Assembly: GCF_037080055.1 (NCBI RefSeq)
Contig: NZ_JBAOJI010000011.1
Location: forward strand, 9,669-73,668
Length of the DNA stretch: 64,000 nt
DNA from: Halovenus sp037080055
Lineage (GTDB): Archaea; Halobacteriota; Halobacteria; Halobacteriales; Haloarculaceae
Direction: 5' to 3'
The number at the start of each line of letters is the position of its first letter. Positions within the stretch are counted from its first letter, which is position 1. Below the pieces are notes generated by a model. That model saw only the letters and a program-made list of their open reading frames with translations, was not told where the DNA came from and made no database searches. The translations under genes were made by a program, and so were the position numbers. Shown here in pieces: positions 45,145 through 54,478 of this stretch.

Positions 45145-47422
45145 ACCAGAATCCGAACTCCACGATCCAGAGACCACAACTCGCGAACGCGAGTTCGACG
45201 ACGTAGAGCCGCCGATTGGCTGGGACGGTCAGACGCTGCAGGAGATGCTCGACGAGAGTGAACAACTCCTGGAAGAGTCCGGCAACTACCACGGCCTGGA
45301 CGAACTCGAATTCAAAGAACAGGATCCGTTCAAATACGAACAAATGTACTCGCGGCTCCGCGGTGCGCTCGTCTCTGCTCGTGAGACGGCACTCCACGTG
45401 AGCGCCTCACCGATCGTCCGCGAGATCGGGGAGCTCTGCTTCCAGATCTACACCCCAGAGGGTGATTCGGTTGCAGTCTCGACGGGCATCATCGTCCACG
45501 TCCACACCGGTTCCCTCGCGATCAAGTACATGATCGAAGAGGACTACGAACACGACCGTGGCATTCAGCCGGGAGACGTGTTCTGTAACAACGACAACGA
45601 CCTCGGTAACGTCCACACCACGGACGTCCACACGTTCGTCCCCATCTTCTATGAGGACGAACTCGTCGCATGGGCCGACGGCGTCACGCACGAAATCGAC
45701 ATCGGCGGAATGACCCGCGGTCACGACCAGATCGCGTCGACCAACCGGCACGAAGACGGGTTGTACGCGACATGTGAGAAAATCGGAGAGGACGACAAAC
45801 TGTATCAAGACTGGCGGGACCGCGGTCAACGCGGCGTGCGGACCCCGATGTACTGGGACCTCGACGAAAAGTGCCGGCTTGCGGGGTGCCACATGATCCG
45901 TGAGGCGATCCACGAGATGATCGACGAAGTCGGTGTGGATACGTTCAAACAGTTCCTCTACGAAGCCGTCGAAGAAGGTCGCCAAATCATGGAGTCCCGG
46001 GTCAAAGAACGAATGTTCCCCGGGACGTACCGCGAGACCGGTTTCCACCCGATTCAGTGGGAGGATAAAGCCTGGCAGCCCGGTGCCCAGCAGAACATGA
46101 TGAACCACCTCCCCGTCGAGATGACGATTGACGGCGACGGCGAGATGGAATTAGACTTAGAGGGTGCCACGCCACCGGGCCCCCACCCGTTCAACTGCGC
46201 AAAGGGATCGATGGAAGGTGCGCTGTGGGTGTACCTCACTCAATCACTTCTCCATGACGGGAAAGTAAACGACGGGGCTAACCTCGCGGTCAACACCAAA
46301 TATCCAGAGGGGAGCGTGGTGAACCCGCAAGATCCGGATCGCTCCTACCACACTCCGTGGGCGACAATCTTCTCGACATACCTCGCGGTGTCGCAGTGTC
46401 TCTCCAACGGGTTCTTCTCACGAGGATTCCGTGAAGAAGTGATTACTGGCTACGGAGAGCCTGGTGACGCGCTTCAAGGTGGCGGGAAACTGAAGGACTC
46501 GGTAGCTGACGCCATCCCAGACGCGCTGGGTGACTACTGGCCCGTTGGTCCGTTCGACTTCTCGTGCCAGGGGCTTGGTGCCTCGGCATGTCGCGACGGA
46601 CTGGACTACGGGTACGCAATGTTCAACCCCGAGGCAGACCTCGGCGACGTCGAAGAGTGGGAGCAAACCCAGTGGGGTCTGCTGCAGCTCAGCCGACGGG
46701 TCAAGCCCAATACCGCCGGCCACGGCAAGTACCGCGGTGGCTCTGGCTGGGAAGGACTCCACACCATCATGGGCAGTGAGGACGTCTCGATGTACGCGTT
46801 CAGCATTCCGACAGTGACGTGGTCATCGTCTGGAATGTCCGGCGGATACCCCGGCGGAACCAGTTACTCCGTGCGTGTACACGACACTGACCTCGCTGAG
46901 CGGGCCGCTGCTGACGAGCCGTACCCGCTCGACGACCAGCCAGTCGGCTCACTCGAAGACCAGATCGAAGGCGAGGAGGTCATCCGAGATCATGACGGGA
47001 TGTTCTTCCCGGAGGAGTTTGAGAACAACGACCTCCTCCGCTACCAGACCAGCGGGGGGCCTGGCTGGGGCGACCCATTGGAGCGGCCACCGCAGAAACT
47101 CAAAGAAGACATTGAGGAAGACATCTTCACGCCGGACATCGTCGAGCAAGTGTACGGCGTCGTGGGTGATTACGACGAGGACGACCGCGAGTTCACCATC
47201 GATGAAGAGGCGACTGAACAGCGGCGTGAGGAGATCATCGAAGAGCGCGCCCAGCGGACCCAGTCCTTCGACGAGTTCTTCGACGAAGAGCGAGAGCGCG
47301 TCGAAGACAGTGACTGGAACGACGGTGTCCAGTACATGTACGAGGGCGTGTTTGAGCAAAGCGAACAGTGGGCCGAAGAGTTCCGAGAGTTCTGGAACCT
47401 CGACGAGGACTACTCCCCCTAG
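45137..47422 (+). CDS. acxB: Acetone carboxylase-like alpha subunit (HyuB family)
   Basis: A 761-residue HyuB-type protein, the site of carboxylation and metal binding in acetone carboxylase. Clear blocks are HVHTGSLAIKYMIEEDYEHD, GDVFCNNDNDLGNVHTTDVH, WADGVTHEIDIGGMTRGHDQ and the glycine-rich GMSGGYPGGTSYSVR. It begins at ATG 45137, overlapping the end of acxA by eight bases. The long frame upstream to 44756 is a shadow in acxA. The C-terminus is highly acidic. Confidence 0.88.
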   Translation: MSKPESELHDPETTTREREFDDVEPPIGWDGQTLQEMLDESEQLLEESGNYHGLDELEFKEQDPFKYEQMYSRLRGALVSARETALHVSASPIVREIGELCFQIYTPEGDSVAVSTGIIVHVHTGSLAIKYMIEEDYEHDRGIQPGDVFCNNDNDLGNVHTTDVHTFVPIFYEDELVAWADGVTHEIDIGGMTRGHDQIASTNRHEDGLYATCEKIGEDDKLYQDWRDRGQRGVRTPMYWDLDEKCRLAGCHMIREAIHEMIDEVGVDTFKQFLYEAVEEGRQIMESRVKERMFPGTYRETGFHPIQWEDKAWQPGAQQNMMNHLPVEMTIDGDGEMELDLEGATPPGPHPFNCAKGSMEGALWVYLTQSLLHDGKVNDGANLAVNTKYPEGSVVNPQDPDRSYHTPWATIFSTYLAVSQCLSNGFFSRGFREEVITGYGEPGDALQGGGKLKDSVADAIPDALGDYWPVGPFDFSCQGLGASACRDGLDYGYAMFNPEADLGDVEEWEQTQWGLLQLSRRVKPNTAGHGKYRGGSGWEGLHTIMGSEDVSMYAFSIPTVTWSSSGMSGGYPGGTSYSVRVHDTDLAERAAADEPYPLDDQPVGSLEDQIEGEEVIRDHDGMFFPEEFENNDLLRYQTSGGPGWGDPLERPPQKLKEDIEEDIFTPDIVEQVYGVVGDYDEDDREFTIDEEATEQRREEIIEERAQRTQSFDEFFDEERERVEDSDWNDGVQYMYEGVFEQSEQWAEEFREFWNLDEDYSP

Positions 47423-47431
47423 GTGATACCA

Positions 47432-47956
47432 ATGACTGACTTAGACAAAAACCGCGTTCAATCGCTGATCGAAGGTGAACTGTCTTGGAACGAGATGCGC
47501 AACGAGGTGCTTCCGGATCCAAAGGACCCAGATCGATTCCAGAAAACTCGGGAGGTCCTTCAAGATCGCGTCGACTGGGACGATCCAATCCTCGTCCCTC
47601 TGAACGATCACCTCTACGTAGTCGGGACTGACGACGGCCGCGTCGTCAGGACTGAATGCGGCGAAGATCTCTGCGACGTAGACGATAACTGGAAGCGCTC
47701 CTGTGAGGTCCACGTTCGCGAGGATGCCGAGGAGTTCGAGGAACTCTACGAAGAGTACATGCACGTCGACCCGGACTGGGCGTTCGAACTCCGAGAGTGG
47801 TACTGCCCGGAGTGCTACAAACTCATCGACGTAGACGCTGTGCCGGTCGGCTACCCGGTTATCAAACCGTTCGACCCGGACATCGACACGTTCTACGAGG
47901 AGTGGCAAGGGCGCCCAGCACCCGACCGCCAAGGCGACGAGACAGCAGCTGACTAA
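47432..47956 (+). CDS. acxC: Acetone carboxylase-like gamma subunit
   Basis: A 174-residue protein, close to the roughly 168 residues of known gamma subunits. Cysteines suited to a zinc site appear in RTECGEDLC, WKRSCEVHVR and WYCPECYKLID. The family-like C-terminus YPVIKPFDPDIDTFYEEWQG is preserved. It starts nine bases after acxB ends, with GGTGAT as Shine-Dalgarno site at 47422-47427; the GTG at 47423 is rejected in favour of ATG 47432. Its presence is the main reason to call this operon acetone carboxylase rather than hydantoinase. Confidence 0.83.
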   Translation: MTDLDKNRVQSLIEGELSWNEMRNEVLPDPKDPDRFQKTREVLQDRVDWDDPILVPLNDHLYVVGTDDGRVVRTECGEDLCDVDDNWKRSCEVHVREDAEEFEELYEEYMHVDPDWAFELREWYCPECYKLIDVDAVPVGYPVIKPFDPDIDTFYEEWQGRPAPDRQGDETAAD

Positions 47957-48027
47957 GTCTGCTGTCTCCCGTTGCCTGCGTTGTGACGTGCGGTACTTTT
48001 TTCACTGATGCATTGGTATGAGTCCCC

Positions 48028-49644
48028 ATGGCAACCGACAGCGGCAGTTCTGAAAGTCGACAAAAAAGCGGCGACGCGACGGGCGCACCGACAACCCTGA
48101 CCGACGCATTGATCCAAAGCCTCGACCGATTCGCTGACCGGGTTGCTGTGACGGTCGAAGGCTCGGAGTATACCTACGGTGAACTCGATGAACGGTCGAA
48201 CGCCGTGGCGAACGCCCTTGTCGAGCGTGGAGTCGAACCGGGCGATCGAGTTGCACTGATGATGTCCAATTGTCTCGGCTACGTAATCGCAGACCTAGCG
48301 CTACTGAAGGCTGGAGCAGTCAAACTTCCCCTCAACGACATGCTCACCGAAGACGAATTCGAGTACATGCTTTCGGACTCGGGTACCGAGACTGTCATCG
48401 CCGGGCCAAAGTTTGCCGATACCCTGGAGTCGCTTGACGCATCTGTCGATACCCTCAATCGTGGAATCGTTATTGACAGCGAGAGTGACCAGTTCGATAC
48501 GCTTGCGGACCTAGAATCCGAAGGTGACTCCACCGAACCCCCGTCTGTCTCCATCTCTTCCGAAAGCCCAGTCGGGCATTTCTACACCGGTGGGACCACT
48601 GGGGATCCCAAAGGTGTGATCCATTCGCACGATAACTTCCTCCAGAACATGTACGCACATATTACCGAGCTTGATATGACGGGGGACGATACGCTGCTCT
48701 TAATGACACCTCTCCCACACTCTGCGGGGCTGTTCCTGTGGGCAGCGATGCTTTTGGGAGCAAAGTCTGTTATTCGTCCAGACTTTGACCCAACACAAGC
48801 ACTGCAGGATATCGAGGAATATGAAGTGACGTGGTCCTTCCTCGTCCCGACGATGATCTACACGCTCCTCGATGATCCAGCGCTCGACGAAACAGATACG
48901 TCGTCGCTAGAGACGTTGATCTACGGGGCGGCACCGATGACACCAGCCCGACTCCGAGAAGGTTTGGCGGAATTCGGACCGGTGTTCACGCAGTTCTATG
49001 GTCAGACGGAGGTGCCGAACCTGATCACGGTGCTTGGGAAAGAAGAACATCGCATTGCGGTTGAAGAAGATCAGGAACAACGATTGGGGTCGGCTGGTCA
49101 GCCGACACTGATGGCCGATGTCAAAATTGTCGACACCGAGACAGGCGAGCGACAGCCGACTGGACGCGAGGGTGAGATTTTGGCCACTGCACCGTTTGTC
49201 ATGGACGAGTACTGGAATCGACCAAAAAAGACCGCTGAGACGGTAGAGGACGGCTGGGTCCACACCGGGGATATTGGGAAGCGCGATGAAGATGGTTACG
49301 TCTACCTCCTCGACCGGAAGAGCAACATGATAATCTCTGGCGGGATGAACATCTACAGCACTGACGTTGAGGATGTCCTCGTGACACACCCTGATGTGGC
49401 GCAAGTTGCTGTCATCGGCGTCCCGGACGAAAAATGGGGTGAGGCAGTGACTGCAATCATCGTTCCGGACGGAGAGGTCACGGAAGCGGACATCCACGAC
49501 TTCGCTGATGACGAACTCGGCGACTACAAACGCCCGAAACACGTCGAGTTCCGTGACGAACTGCCGAAGACGCCCTACGGCAAGATCGACAAGAAAGCTC
49601 TCAGGGAACCATACTGGGACGATTCGGACCGCAGCATCAACTAA
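48028..49644 (+). CDS. AMP-forming acyl-CoA synthetase
   Basis: A 538-residue ANL-superfamily ligase. It has the P-loop FYTGGTTGDPKGVI, the A5 motif QFYGQTEVPN, the DGWVHTGDIGKRDEDG motif and the catalytic Lys in KTPYGKIDKKAL. It lies 71 bases after acxC on the same strand and could activate acetoacetate or another acid derived from the ketone pathway. The length is shorter than classical acetoacetyl-CoA synthetase (about 650), so that role is only a suggestion. Confidence 0.9.
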   Translation: MATDSGSSESRQKSGDATGAPTTLTDALIQSLDRFADRVAVTVEGSEYTYGELDERSNAVANALVERGVEPGDRVALMMSNCLGYVIADLALLKAGAVKLPLNDMLTEDEFEYMLSDSGTETVIAGPKFADTLESLDASVDTLNRGIVIDSESDQFDTLADLESEGDSTEPPSVSISSESPVGHFYTGGTTGDPKGVIHSHDNFLQNMYAHITELDMTGDDTLLLMTPLPHSAGLFLWAAMLLGAKSVIRPDFDPTQALQDIEEYEVTWSFLVPTMIYTLLDDPALDETDTSSLETLIYGAAPMTPARLREGLAEFGPVFTQFYGQTEVPNLITVLGKEEHRIAVEEDQEQRLGSAGQPTLMADVKIVDTETGERQPTGREGEILATAPFVMDEYWNRPKKTAETVEDGWVHTGDIGKRDEDGYVYLLDRKSNMIISGGMNIYSTDVEDVLVTHPDVAQVAVIGVPDEKWGEAVTAIIVPDGEVTEADIHDFADDELGDYKRPKHVEFRDELPKTPYGKIDKKALREPYWDDSDRSIN

Positions 49645-49779
49645 TCAGTCTGCTACTCGATATTCTGTCGTGGGAGAAGTCACGGGGAACATTTAAGTCC
49701 ACGGGTGAACCCCTTGTGTGATGATGCATGCCACAGATACAGGGAGATCGAAATCGCTCGCAACGGAGGCGCGACATGT

Positions 49780-51366
49780 ATGAGTTCAGCTGGCGCTGAC
49801 GAGTACGAGACCATCAACGCGTTACTGGCAGACCGGGCGGCTAACAAGCGGAACAGTCCGCTCGTCCACACCCCCGACCAGAGCTACAGTTATCGGGACC
49901 TCCACGAGACATCGAATGCGATCGCGAACGCACTCGTTGCACGAGGAACCGAACCTGGGGATCGAATTTGTACCTTCCTCCGGAACAGTTGGGAGTACCT
50001 CACTGTCTGGTTCGGTATCGCCAAAGCCGGCGCAGTAATGGTCTCGTTGTACAACGATCTGCGTGGCGACAGTCTGGCATATATCCTCCGAGACTCGGAA
50101 GCGACCACAATTTTCCTAGATTCGTCGACGCGAACGAACTACGAGACCGTCCGCGAAGAACCGAACCACGTTACTTCGGAATTCCTACTCGGCGAACACC
50201 CTCCAGAGTCCTCGTACCAGCCCTACCAATCGTTGCTTGACTTCGATCGGAGTTCCCCACCTGATCGCTCACGGCGAGCCTCGGACCCGATGTCGGTTAT
50301 TTACACCAGTGGAACCACGGGGAAGCCAAAGGGCGTGATACTACCGCACTACTCCTATATCAATACCGGACGGGAGTACATGGATAACATTCTAAGTCTC
50401 GACCAAGACGATCGTGCGTTCACGACACTGCCGCTCTCCCATTGCAACGCACAACAGACTACAGTCACAGGGTCGATACTCGCTGGCATCGACTTCGTAC
50501 TGTACGAGGAGTTCGACCCAGACCGGTTCTGGGACCAAATCAGACGCCACGACGCAACGGTGTTCAGCTATCTCGGGACGATGATAACCAATCTTCACAA
50601 TACGGATCCCCAGCCGAACGACGCCGACAATCCAGCAGTGTACGGCATCGGCGCCGGTGCACCGGCAAGTGTTATCGATGAGTTCGAACCCCGTTTCGAT
50701 GTGCAACTCCTCGAAGGCTACGGGCTGACCGAAACAGCGACCTTAGCAGCCGTCAATCCCCCTGAAGCACCGCGATCCGGAAGCATTGGGAAGTCCCTCT
50801 CGTATACGGAAATAGAGATCGTCGACGAAGAGGATCGACCGCTCCCGCCCGGTGAGGAAGGCGAAATCGTCGTCAGACCGACGAAACCGAACTCGTTCAT
50901 GCTCGGGTACCACGACAAGCCAGACGAAACTATCGACGCTTGGCGGAATCTCTGGTTCCATACAGGGGACATCGGGTACAAAGACGAGGACGGCTACTTT
51001 TATTTCGTCGACCGGAAAGCGTACGCAATCCGGCGACCGGGAGGCAACGTCTCGTCGTACGAAGTCGAAAACGTCCTCAGTGACCACCCAGATCTCAAGG
51101 AAGCAGCGGTGTTCGGTGTCCCGAAAGAACAGGACCACGAGGCAGTGAAGGCGGTGGTCGTTCCCAAGCCCGGGAGAGACCCCTCTCCAGTCGATCTCGT
51201 CGACTACTGCGACGGTCGGCTTGCCTACTTCAAGGTGCCACGGTACATTACTATTCGAGACGAACTGCCGAAAACGGCGACTGAGCGTGTCAAAAAGTAC
51301 GAACTGATCGCCGAAGACGATCAGGACACCTGGGACCGCGAGCGAGGCTACGAACTCAAACGGTAA
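49780..51366 (+). CDS. AMP-forming acyl-CoA synthetase (caiC-like)
   Basis: A 528-residue ligase with VIYTSGTTGKPKGVILPH, the A5 motif EGYGLTETATLA, NLWFHTGDIGYKDEDG and a C-terminus KTATERVKKYEL. In this last motif the usual GK is RV followed by KK, so the acylation lysine may be shifted. The natural start is ATG 49780 (MSSAGADEYE); an upstream frame from 49705 has no homology. The protein resembles crotonobetaine/carnitine-CoA ligases. It is the last gene of the plus-strand acx block. Confidence 0.88.
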   Translation: MSSAGADEYETINALLADRAANKRNSPLVHTPDQSYSYRDLHETSNAIANALVARGTEPGDRICTFLRNSWEYLTVWFGIAKAGAVMVSLYNDLRGDSLAYILRDSEATTIFLDSSTRTNYETVREEPNHVTSEFLLGEHPPESSYQPYQSLLDFDRSSPPDRSRRASDPMSVIYTSGTTGKPKGVILPHYSYINTGREYMDNILSLDQDDRAFTTLPLSHCNAQQTTVTGSILAGIDFVLYEEFDPDRFWDQIRRHDATVFSYLGTMITNLHNTDPQPNDADNPAVYGIGAGAPASVIDEFEPRFDVQLLEGYGLTETATLAAVNPPEAPRSGSIGKSLSYTEIEIVDEEDRPLPPGEEGEIVVRPTKPNSFMLGYHDKPDETIDAWRNLWFHTGDIGYKDEDGYFYFVDRKAYAIRRPGGNVSSYEVENVLSDHPDLKEAAVFGVPKEQDHEAVKAVVVPKPGRDPSPVDLVDYCDGRLAYFKVPRYITIRDELPKTATERVKKYELIAEDDQDTWDRERGYELKR

Positions 51367-51456
51367 CCCCGGTCCTATTCGGTAGTCCGCTGGTTGGCGA
51401 CCATGCAGAAACGGGCACTAACTGAGATTCCGGACGCCAAGTGGCGTTTCCGCCAG

Positions 51457-51840
51457 TCAGTTTTGATCTACCGACTCAAGGGGCTCAATGCCTTGGACGA
51501 CACCGCGGTGTTCCCAGTCATCAGGCTCACCCGGTTCTCGTCGCGTGTGCAAATGCAGATCATCATTCGGTCGCAGCAATAAGGCGTGCTGGAAGCCATC
51601 TTCATCAACGACGAGGCGACACGCCTCCCAGTCACCGTCCTCGTTGGCATCAAGAGTTCGATTCATCCCGATGATCTGTCCGGATTTATGAGTGAAAACG
51701 AACTGTTGGATTCCTGGAGCGACTTCTGCAGTCTCCTGTGGGCGAAACACCATGACCGATACTTCACCGATGTCTGGATCGGTCACGCGTGCTATGTCTC
51801 CATGTTCCAAATTGCGAACGACGTCACTAGGGTCTGGCAT
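51457..51840 (-). CDS. Hypothetical acidic protein
   Basis: A 127-residue protein from ATG 51840 (MPDPSDVVRNLEHGDIARVT). Codon use and acidity are haloarchaeal. No family is recognised. Beta-rich stretches such as VSVMVFRPQETAEVAPGIQQ and CRLVVDEDGFQHALLLRPND suggest a small beta-barrel. It is convergent with the CoA ligase upstream. Confidence 0.6.
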   Translation of the reverse strand: MPDPSDVVRNLEHGDIARVTDPDIGEVSVMVFRPQETAEVAPGIQQFVFTHKSGQIIGMNRTLDANEDGDWEACRLVVDEDGFQHALLLRPNDDLHLHTRREPGEPDDWEHRGVVQGIEPLESVDQN

Positions 51841-52197
51841 ATGATTGCTAACATGGACCGCAATGATATATAGGTGGTGGCTGAGTTGGTAGCCCCAGAG
51901 ATATCGCGGCATGGAAACATGCCACGCTACTGTCTTTCACCCATCGGTTCTAACGGCAGAATTGACAACCGTGGACTGAACGATGAGATGCTATTCACGG
52001 AATTAGCGACCGAAACTCGAGGGAGACAGGTGGTTTTATTTTATGGATGACTCGGGGAGAATTCAGGCGGACTTTGGATCGGGTGAGTGTAGAAATTAAG
52101 CGGTTTACCGATCGGCTGGTGTCATTTGCGTTATGTGCAAATATACCATATCTAAGAGCCTACTGAGTTATGCCCAAAAATTCACACCACACAGCAA
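51841..52197. other. Gene-free stretch
   Basis: About 355 bases between two minus-strand hypothetical genes. No coding frame, repeat or RNA element was recognised. Confidence 0.45.
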
Positions 52198-52539
52198 TTA
52201 TTGGATATCAACCGTGCCAGAATCTTCACTCAGCACCCCTTGCTCAAACTGGTCACCATACTGCTCATCAATCCACTGTGACACCCGTTCCTCTTGACGG
52301 TCAACTGTCCAGACATCCTCTTGGAACGATTCAAACTTCACCCACCCTCCTTCCGTATCCGAATAGCCCAATAAATGGACTTGCTGGGACTCACTTGCAT
52401 AAAACGCTATCGTATAGATCACATACGGGTCAGTGTCTTCGCCCTTGAGAACAGATAACGGGACAATTCTCGGGTCCTGCTCTTTGAGGTGTTCCGCCTC
52501 TTCATCTGTCAATGGACGGTCCGGTAGTGATTCTAACAC
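52198..52539 (-). CDS. Hypothetical acidic protein
   Basis: A 113-residue protein starting MLESLPDRPLTDEEAEHLKE. It contains an apparent beta-sheet domain (DPYVIYTIAFYASESQQVHL, then GYSDTEGGWVKFESFQEDVW). No family is recognised. It is strongly acidic and haloarchaeal in composition. There is no obvious link with its neighbours. Confidence 0.6.
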   Translation of the reverse strand: MLESLPDRPLTDEEAEHLKEQDPRIVPLSVLKGEDTDPYVIYTIAFYASESQQVHLLGYSDTEGGWVKFESFQEDVWTVDRQEERVSQWIDEQYGDQFEQGVLSEDSGTVDIQ

Positions 52540-52668
52540 GGTATCTCAATTTTACCTTATTCAACAAAAACGCTTCGGGGGATACTGTGGTGGTAAGATT
52601 GGGCAGTACACCGGGATTAGCAGTATCTATTAGCGACCGGTTCCAGTGCCTGAAGAATAATCTCGGAC

Positions 52669-53030
52669 TCAAGCGGTGAGAGTGGAGTTCTCGACTGCAA
52701 TCCGGTGGTTGACGGACCCCACAACGTACTCGAGGGCGACAGCAAGTTTGTCGATACCATGGCGCTCAATGTAGACGTCGTCCACCAAGCCAGCTGCTTC
52801 GAGGGTTTGGACGTAGTCGTAGGTGGTTCCCTGCGGTCTCTCGAGTTCGTCGATAATATCGGAGACGTGACCGGACCGTGCTGCATAGACGTGAGCGTAC
52901 AAGCGAGCGAGTGCCGGCGTTTCGAGGAGGTCAGCAACCGTCTGGAGCTGCTGAATCGGTGGCCGACCTGACTGAGGGAGTGAATGCGATCTTCCGTGGA
53001 TGAATTATAAAGAACTCGTAATATGGGTTC
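52669..53030 (-). pseudogene. Frameshifted winged-helix regulator
   Basis: The frame reading IQQLQTVADLLETPALARLY, then GHVSDIIDELERPQGTTYDY and VQTLEAAGLVDD is a typical haloarchaeal small wHTH protein of about 110 residues. In this frame a TAA precedes the region and no ATG is found. The expected N-terminus (NSSTEDRIHSL) is present in the adjacent frame, so a one-base shift occurs near the SLPQ/SLSQ region (about 52975). The tail ends NHRIAVENSTLTA. It is probably inactive, unless a TTG at 52902 is used. Confidence 0.65.
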
Positions 53031-53168
53031 TCGCATCGGAAGGGGAGGTAGGATAGCACCGGTAACTTTCGAGAGTTCCTTTCTTGCCGGCTTTACCCGG
53101 GGAAAGCGTTGGTGTGAGGCGGTTGCAGCATTCGTGCTTACCCGACTGCAGCCGAGTGTTTCAATCTG

Positions 53169-53198
53169 GTCGTGATTATCAGAGTAATCACGACCAAT
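53169..53198. repeat. 12-base perfect inverted repeat
   Basis: TGGTCGTGATTA and TAATCACGACCA flank the 6-base loop TCAGAG with no mismatch. It lies about 140 bases upstream of the broken regulator and 180 bases from the zinc-ribbon gene. It could be an operator, a transcript hairpin or a remnant recombination site. Confidence 0.6.
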
Positions 53199-53374
53199 CA
53201 TACTATCCACGGAAATGGCGTATTTGCACGCGATAAGAGCCCTTAGCCCGGAATTTGATTCTATAAATTATATAGTGATATACAAAAACTCATAGGCGCA
53301 GTATGCAGTTTTACTGAATGATTTACGGTTTATGCGATGAATTGATCAGTACAGACTTCAAGTAGCCCGGCGAC

Positions 53375-53530
53375 CTACTCCGGTATCTCGTATCGACAGA
53401 ACTCGTTTCCCTCACAGTCCGGACATTCATCGGTTCCCGGCGATACGTTTGTGCCGCAGTTGCGACATTCGACTACCACTTTTGACCCGCCACCGGGAAG
53501 GAGACGAGTGAGGATTGTGCGAACTCCCAT
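53375..53530 (-). CDS. Small zinc-ribbon protein
   Basis: A 51-residue protein with two CxxC knuckles: VECRNCGTN and DECPDCEGN, followed by FCRYEIPE. The N-terminus MGVRTILTRLLPGGGSK is basic. Such small zinc-finger proteins are common in haloarchaea and generally uncharacterised. It is divergent from the next zinc-binding gene at 53693. It was found by direct reading because it is short. Confidence 0.65.
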   Translation of the reverse strand: MGVRTILTRLLPGGGSKVVVECRNCGTNVSPGTDECPDCEGNEFCRYEIPE

Positions 53531-53692
53531 CCTCTTTCAGGCTACAGGTGACAGCGGATTAACTCTGGTGGACAACTCGTTTCAGCGGAAACCCGGTGCG
53601 CTCGAACGAGAATCACGCCGAAATCTTACATTCGAGGACGCCACAGGAATGAATAGAAGGAATACTGTCACACGCTCCTTCCACCCCTTGGT

Positions 53693-53845
53693 ATGAACGC
53701 TGACGACCCGTCTCTCGGTCACTGCCCGGACTGCGGTAAACGTATCCCCAGAGCATGGCTTCTAGTTGAGTACGAGAAGGACGACGGTACTGAGGGCGTA
53801 TGGACAGAGTGTCCAGCGTGCGAAGACGTTGTCGCGCCAGAATGA
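53693..53845 (+). CDS. Small zinc-binding protein
   Basis: A 50-residue protein starting MNADDPSLGHCPDCGKRIPR and ending TECPACEDVVAPE. Two CxxC pairs should hold one zinc ion. It resembles small haloarchaeal zinc-ribbon proteins of unknown function. Its stop overlaps a following ATG (ATGA at 53842). Confidence 0.65.
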   Translation: MNADDPSLGHCPDCGKRIPRAWLLVEYEKDDGTEGVWTECPACEDVVAPE

Positions 53846-54021
53846 GGATCGGCGTTTTACTGTCCCTTTGGGTGTTCGGGTACACAACGGGCCACGAGTT
53901 GCTGGCAGCATTCGAGCAAACAGACCCGGTGAGTTACGTAAGACGGATTCAGAACTTCAGCAGTCGGTGTGATGTTTCTCGGCTCAACGTCACACGACTC
54001 CGTCGGGATTCTGATGGATGA
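53842..54021 (+). CDS. Possible small hypothetical protein
   Basis: A 59-residue frame starting MRIGVLLSLWVFGYTTGHEL that overlaps the zinc-protein stop by four bases. The hydrophobic N-terminus could be a signal or membrane segment. Codon bias is only moderately haloarchaeal and no family is recognised. It overlaps the next frame, so the two might be pieces of one frameshifted gene. Confidence 0.3.
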   Translation: MRIGVLLSLWVFGYTTGHELLAAFEQTDPVSYVRRIQNFSSRCDVSRLNVTRLRRDSDG

Positions 54022-54160
54022 CCGGAACGCTGAACGAGCAATCGCTGGCGTCATCGAGAACTCGTACTACGAGGGACGCATTCATGTCATCGATATCTGG
54101 ACGGCATTCGAATACATGGAGACACAACTCGGCTGGGAGGGGAACCCGAGAGAACCATAG
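53972..54160 (+). CDS. Hypothetical small protein
   Basis: A 62-residue acidic frame starting MFLGSTSHDSVGILMDDRNA and ending with YMETQLGWEGNPREP. Codons are G/C-ending and the translation is acidic, both in favour of coding. No family is recognised. A GTG at 53969 is an alternative start. Confidence 0.45.
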   Translation: MFLGSTSHDSVGILMDDRNAERAIAGVIENSYYEGRIHVIDIWTAFEYMETQLGWEGNPREP

Positions 54161-54478
54161 AATTCAGGATCTGGGATCAGTACTGTCTGCGGCATCACCG
54201 CAACTGACTGGCAGCCTAATCGCCGGACTACCTGGGGATTAAACGGATTCTCTGAAACAGCGTAACGAAAGCCCGGCGAGTCCATCTCTACCTTAGCCAT
54301 CATTTTTGGGGCCTTCAGTACCTCTACTACCTCCTGCATATGGGATTGTGAATTCGGGTAGCATTCGTTACGAGTCGTGTCGGGGCCATCGCTGGGTTGG
54401 ATTCGCGCTGTACGACACAGAGAGGAATGAAATAATTAATGTATCATTGCCCACTACTATTTAGCTGATAGCAGGCGC
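54161..54478. other. Gene-free stretch before the TnpB-type end
   Basis: About 320 bases. If the structure at 54479 is the 3' end of an IS1341-type element, the transposase gene should lie here, but no TnpB sequence is recognisable. A minus-strand frame (54082-54339) lacks coding character. Confidence 0.45.

Noticed and set aside
42979..47956. Hydantoinase (hyuA/hyuB) operon
   Set aside because: The extra gamma-like subunit with a zinc-type Cys pattern and the subunit sizes fit acetone carboxylase better.
53031..53210. Single 197-codon minus-strand ORF through the broken regulator (52617-53210)
   Set aside because: Only its middle dozen residues match the regulator. The remainder is low-complexity Ser/Pro/Thr translation typical of a wrong frame.
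54082..54339. 85-codon minus-strand ORF
   Set aside because: Codon use is not haloarchaeal, no family is recognised and it overlaps a better plus-strand frame.
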